A DNA stretch of 64,000 nucleotides from Marinobacter zhanjiangensis (GTDB taxonomy: Bacteria; Pseudomonadota; Gammaproteobacteria; Pseudomonadales; Oleiphilaceae): contig NZ_BMXV01000009.1 in NCBI RefSeq assembly GCF_014651935.1, forward strand, positions 116,823 through 180,822. Reading direction: 5' to 3'. Positions within the stretch are counted from its first letter, which is position 1. Each line of letters opens with the position of its first letter. A model generated the notes under the pieces. It was not told the DNA's origin. It saw only the letters and a program-made list of their open reading frames with translations, and ran no database searches. Shown one piece after another: positions 63,703 through 64,000 of the stretch. Made by a program: the position numbers and the translations under genes.

Positions 63703-64000
63703 GAGGCTGTAGAAAAAGTCCCGAAGATCCCGCTCCGGGTTTGGTAGCATTGAGTCATCGCAGGCCGACAAGGACCCGTCCCATGCCCCGCTTCAGGCAC
63801 TACAATTACGATCAGGATGGGATGGTCGTGATCAACTACCAAGAGCAGCTCCAGCCCGGCACTTTCGAACACGCGGTGCACTACCTGATTGAACACAAGC
63901 TGGACCTGTCGGTGTTCCACCCCAAGTACCGCAACGACGACACTGGCCGGCTGGCCTATGATCCGGCGATTCTGCTGAAGATCATCCTGTTCGCCTACTC
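63703..64000 (+). mobile_element. Left end of an insertion sequence (IS1182/IS5-like), cut by window edge
   Basis: The segment starts near GAGGCTGTAGAAAAAGTC, of the kind found at the termini of this IS group, followed by about 70 bases of leader and the transposase gene. The right end lies outside the window, so target duplication and terminal repeats cannot be checked. Confidence 0.65.
63783..64000 (+). CDS. Transposase, N-terminal part (DUF772/InsH-type)
   Basis: The 72 visible codons begin MPRFRHYNYDQDGMVVINYQ and continue with LDLSVFHPKYRNDD and GRLAYDPAILLKIILFAY, the N-terminal domain of IS1182/IS5-type DDE transposases that is well known from Marinobacter and relatives. The catalytic part is outside the window. 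It lies about 80 bases inside the inferred left end of the element. Confidence 0.85.
   Translation, partial: MPRFRHYNYDQDGMVVINYQEQLQPGTFEHAVHYLIEHKLDLSVFHPKYRNDDTGRLAYDPAILLKIILFAY

Noticed and set aside
63297..63704. 135-codon plus-strand frame before the insertion sequence
   Set aside because: It runs through the attC-like site, has a competing frame on the other strand and no ribosome site.

Overview
The window is GC-rich, tightly packed gammaproteobacterial chromosome. The run lysA - small lipoprotein - cyaA - (EAL gene) - argH - algZ - algR - hemC - hemD - hemX - hemY is the arrangement known from Pseudomonas and Marinobacter. Together with the marine-type accessory genes (glyoxylate-shunt isocitrate lyase, acidic porin, geranylgeranyl-reductase-like flavoprotein) this makes a Marinobacter-like organism the best guess. 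That assignment is from recognition of gene order and protein style, not from a search. No rRNA, tRNA or CRISPR array was seen.

Layout. 1-12732: conserved housekeeping block (lysine, cAMP, arginine, AlgZ/AlgR two-component system, haem). 12755-14901: a two-gene thiol-histidine operon that looks like an ovothiol synthase OvoA split into its sulfoxide-synthase and methyltransferase halves. 15232-20560: the most unusual locus. It has an NtrC-like regulator with a damaged Walker B and GAFTGA motif, an outer-membrane beta-barrel, a periplasmic C39 cysteine peptidase and three small secreted proteins. The three secreted proteins share a C-terminal Q-N...V-x-Q motif, and one of them is built from Asn-Ser-Asp repeats. 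The gene content recalls the Pseudomonas Fap functional-amyloid system, but the subunits look different. 20817-34594: membrane and metabolic genes, including an SLC13 carrier, isocitrate lyase, a CASTOR/POLLUX-like channel, a SulP transporter, a ribbon-helix-helix protein, a ChaN lipoprotein, a cytosolic GH84 glycosidase, a TlpA-like thioredoxin and an MgtC/DUF4010 protein.

34774-43515: flavoprotein, porin, DUF2057 protein, a PhnDCE-type phosphate/phosphonate ABC operon preceded by an 11-bp-phased PHO-box-like array, Dps, and a dihydrolipoamide-dehydrogenase-like enzyme. 43652-50926: LysE exporter, DAHP synthase with an upstream aromatic-codon-rich leader peptide and attenuator, a secretin-N-domain-like protein, a NIT-domain chemoreceptor, adenine deaminase, and a GST-fold protein. 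51046-51329: a MITE-like element of nested inverted repeats inserted directly beside the stop codon of a PQQ glucose dehydrogenase. 53790-63096: J-domain membrane protein, acetolactate-synthase-like enzyme, aminotransferase, a LysR regulator divergent from an EmrB/EmrA-type efflux pair, and an inositol-monophosphatase-family enzyme. 63097-64000: lower-GC sequence with an integron attC-like site abutting the left end of an insertion sequence whose transposase runs off the window.
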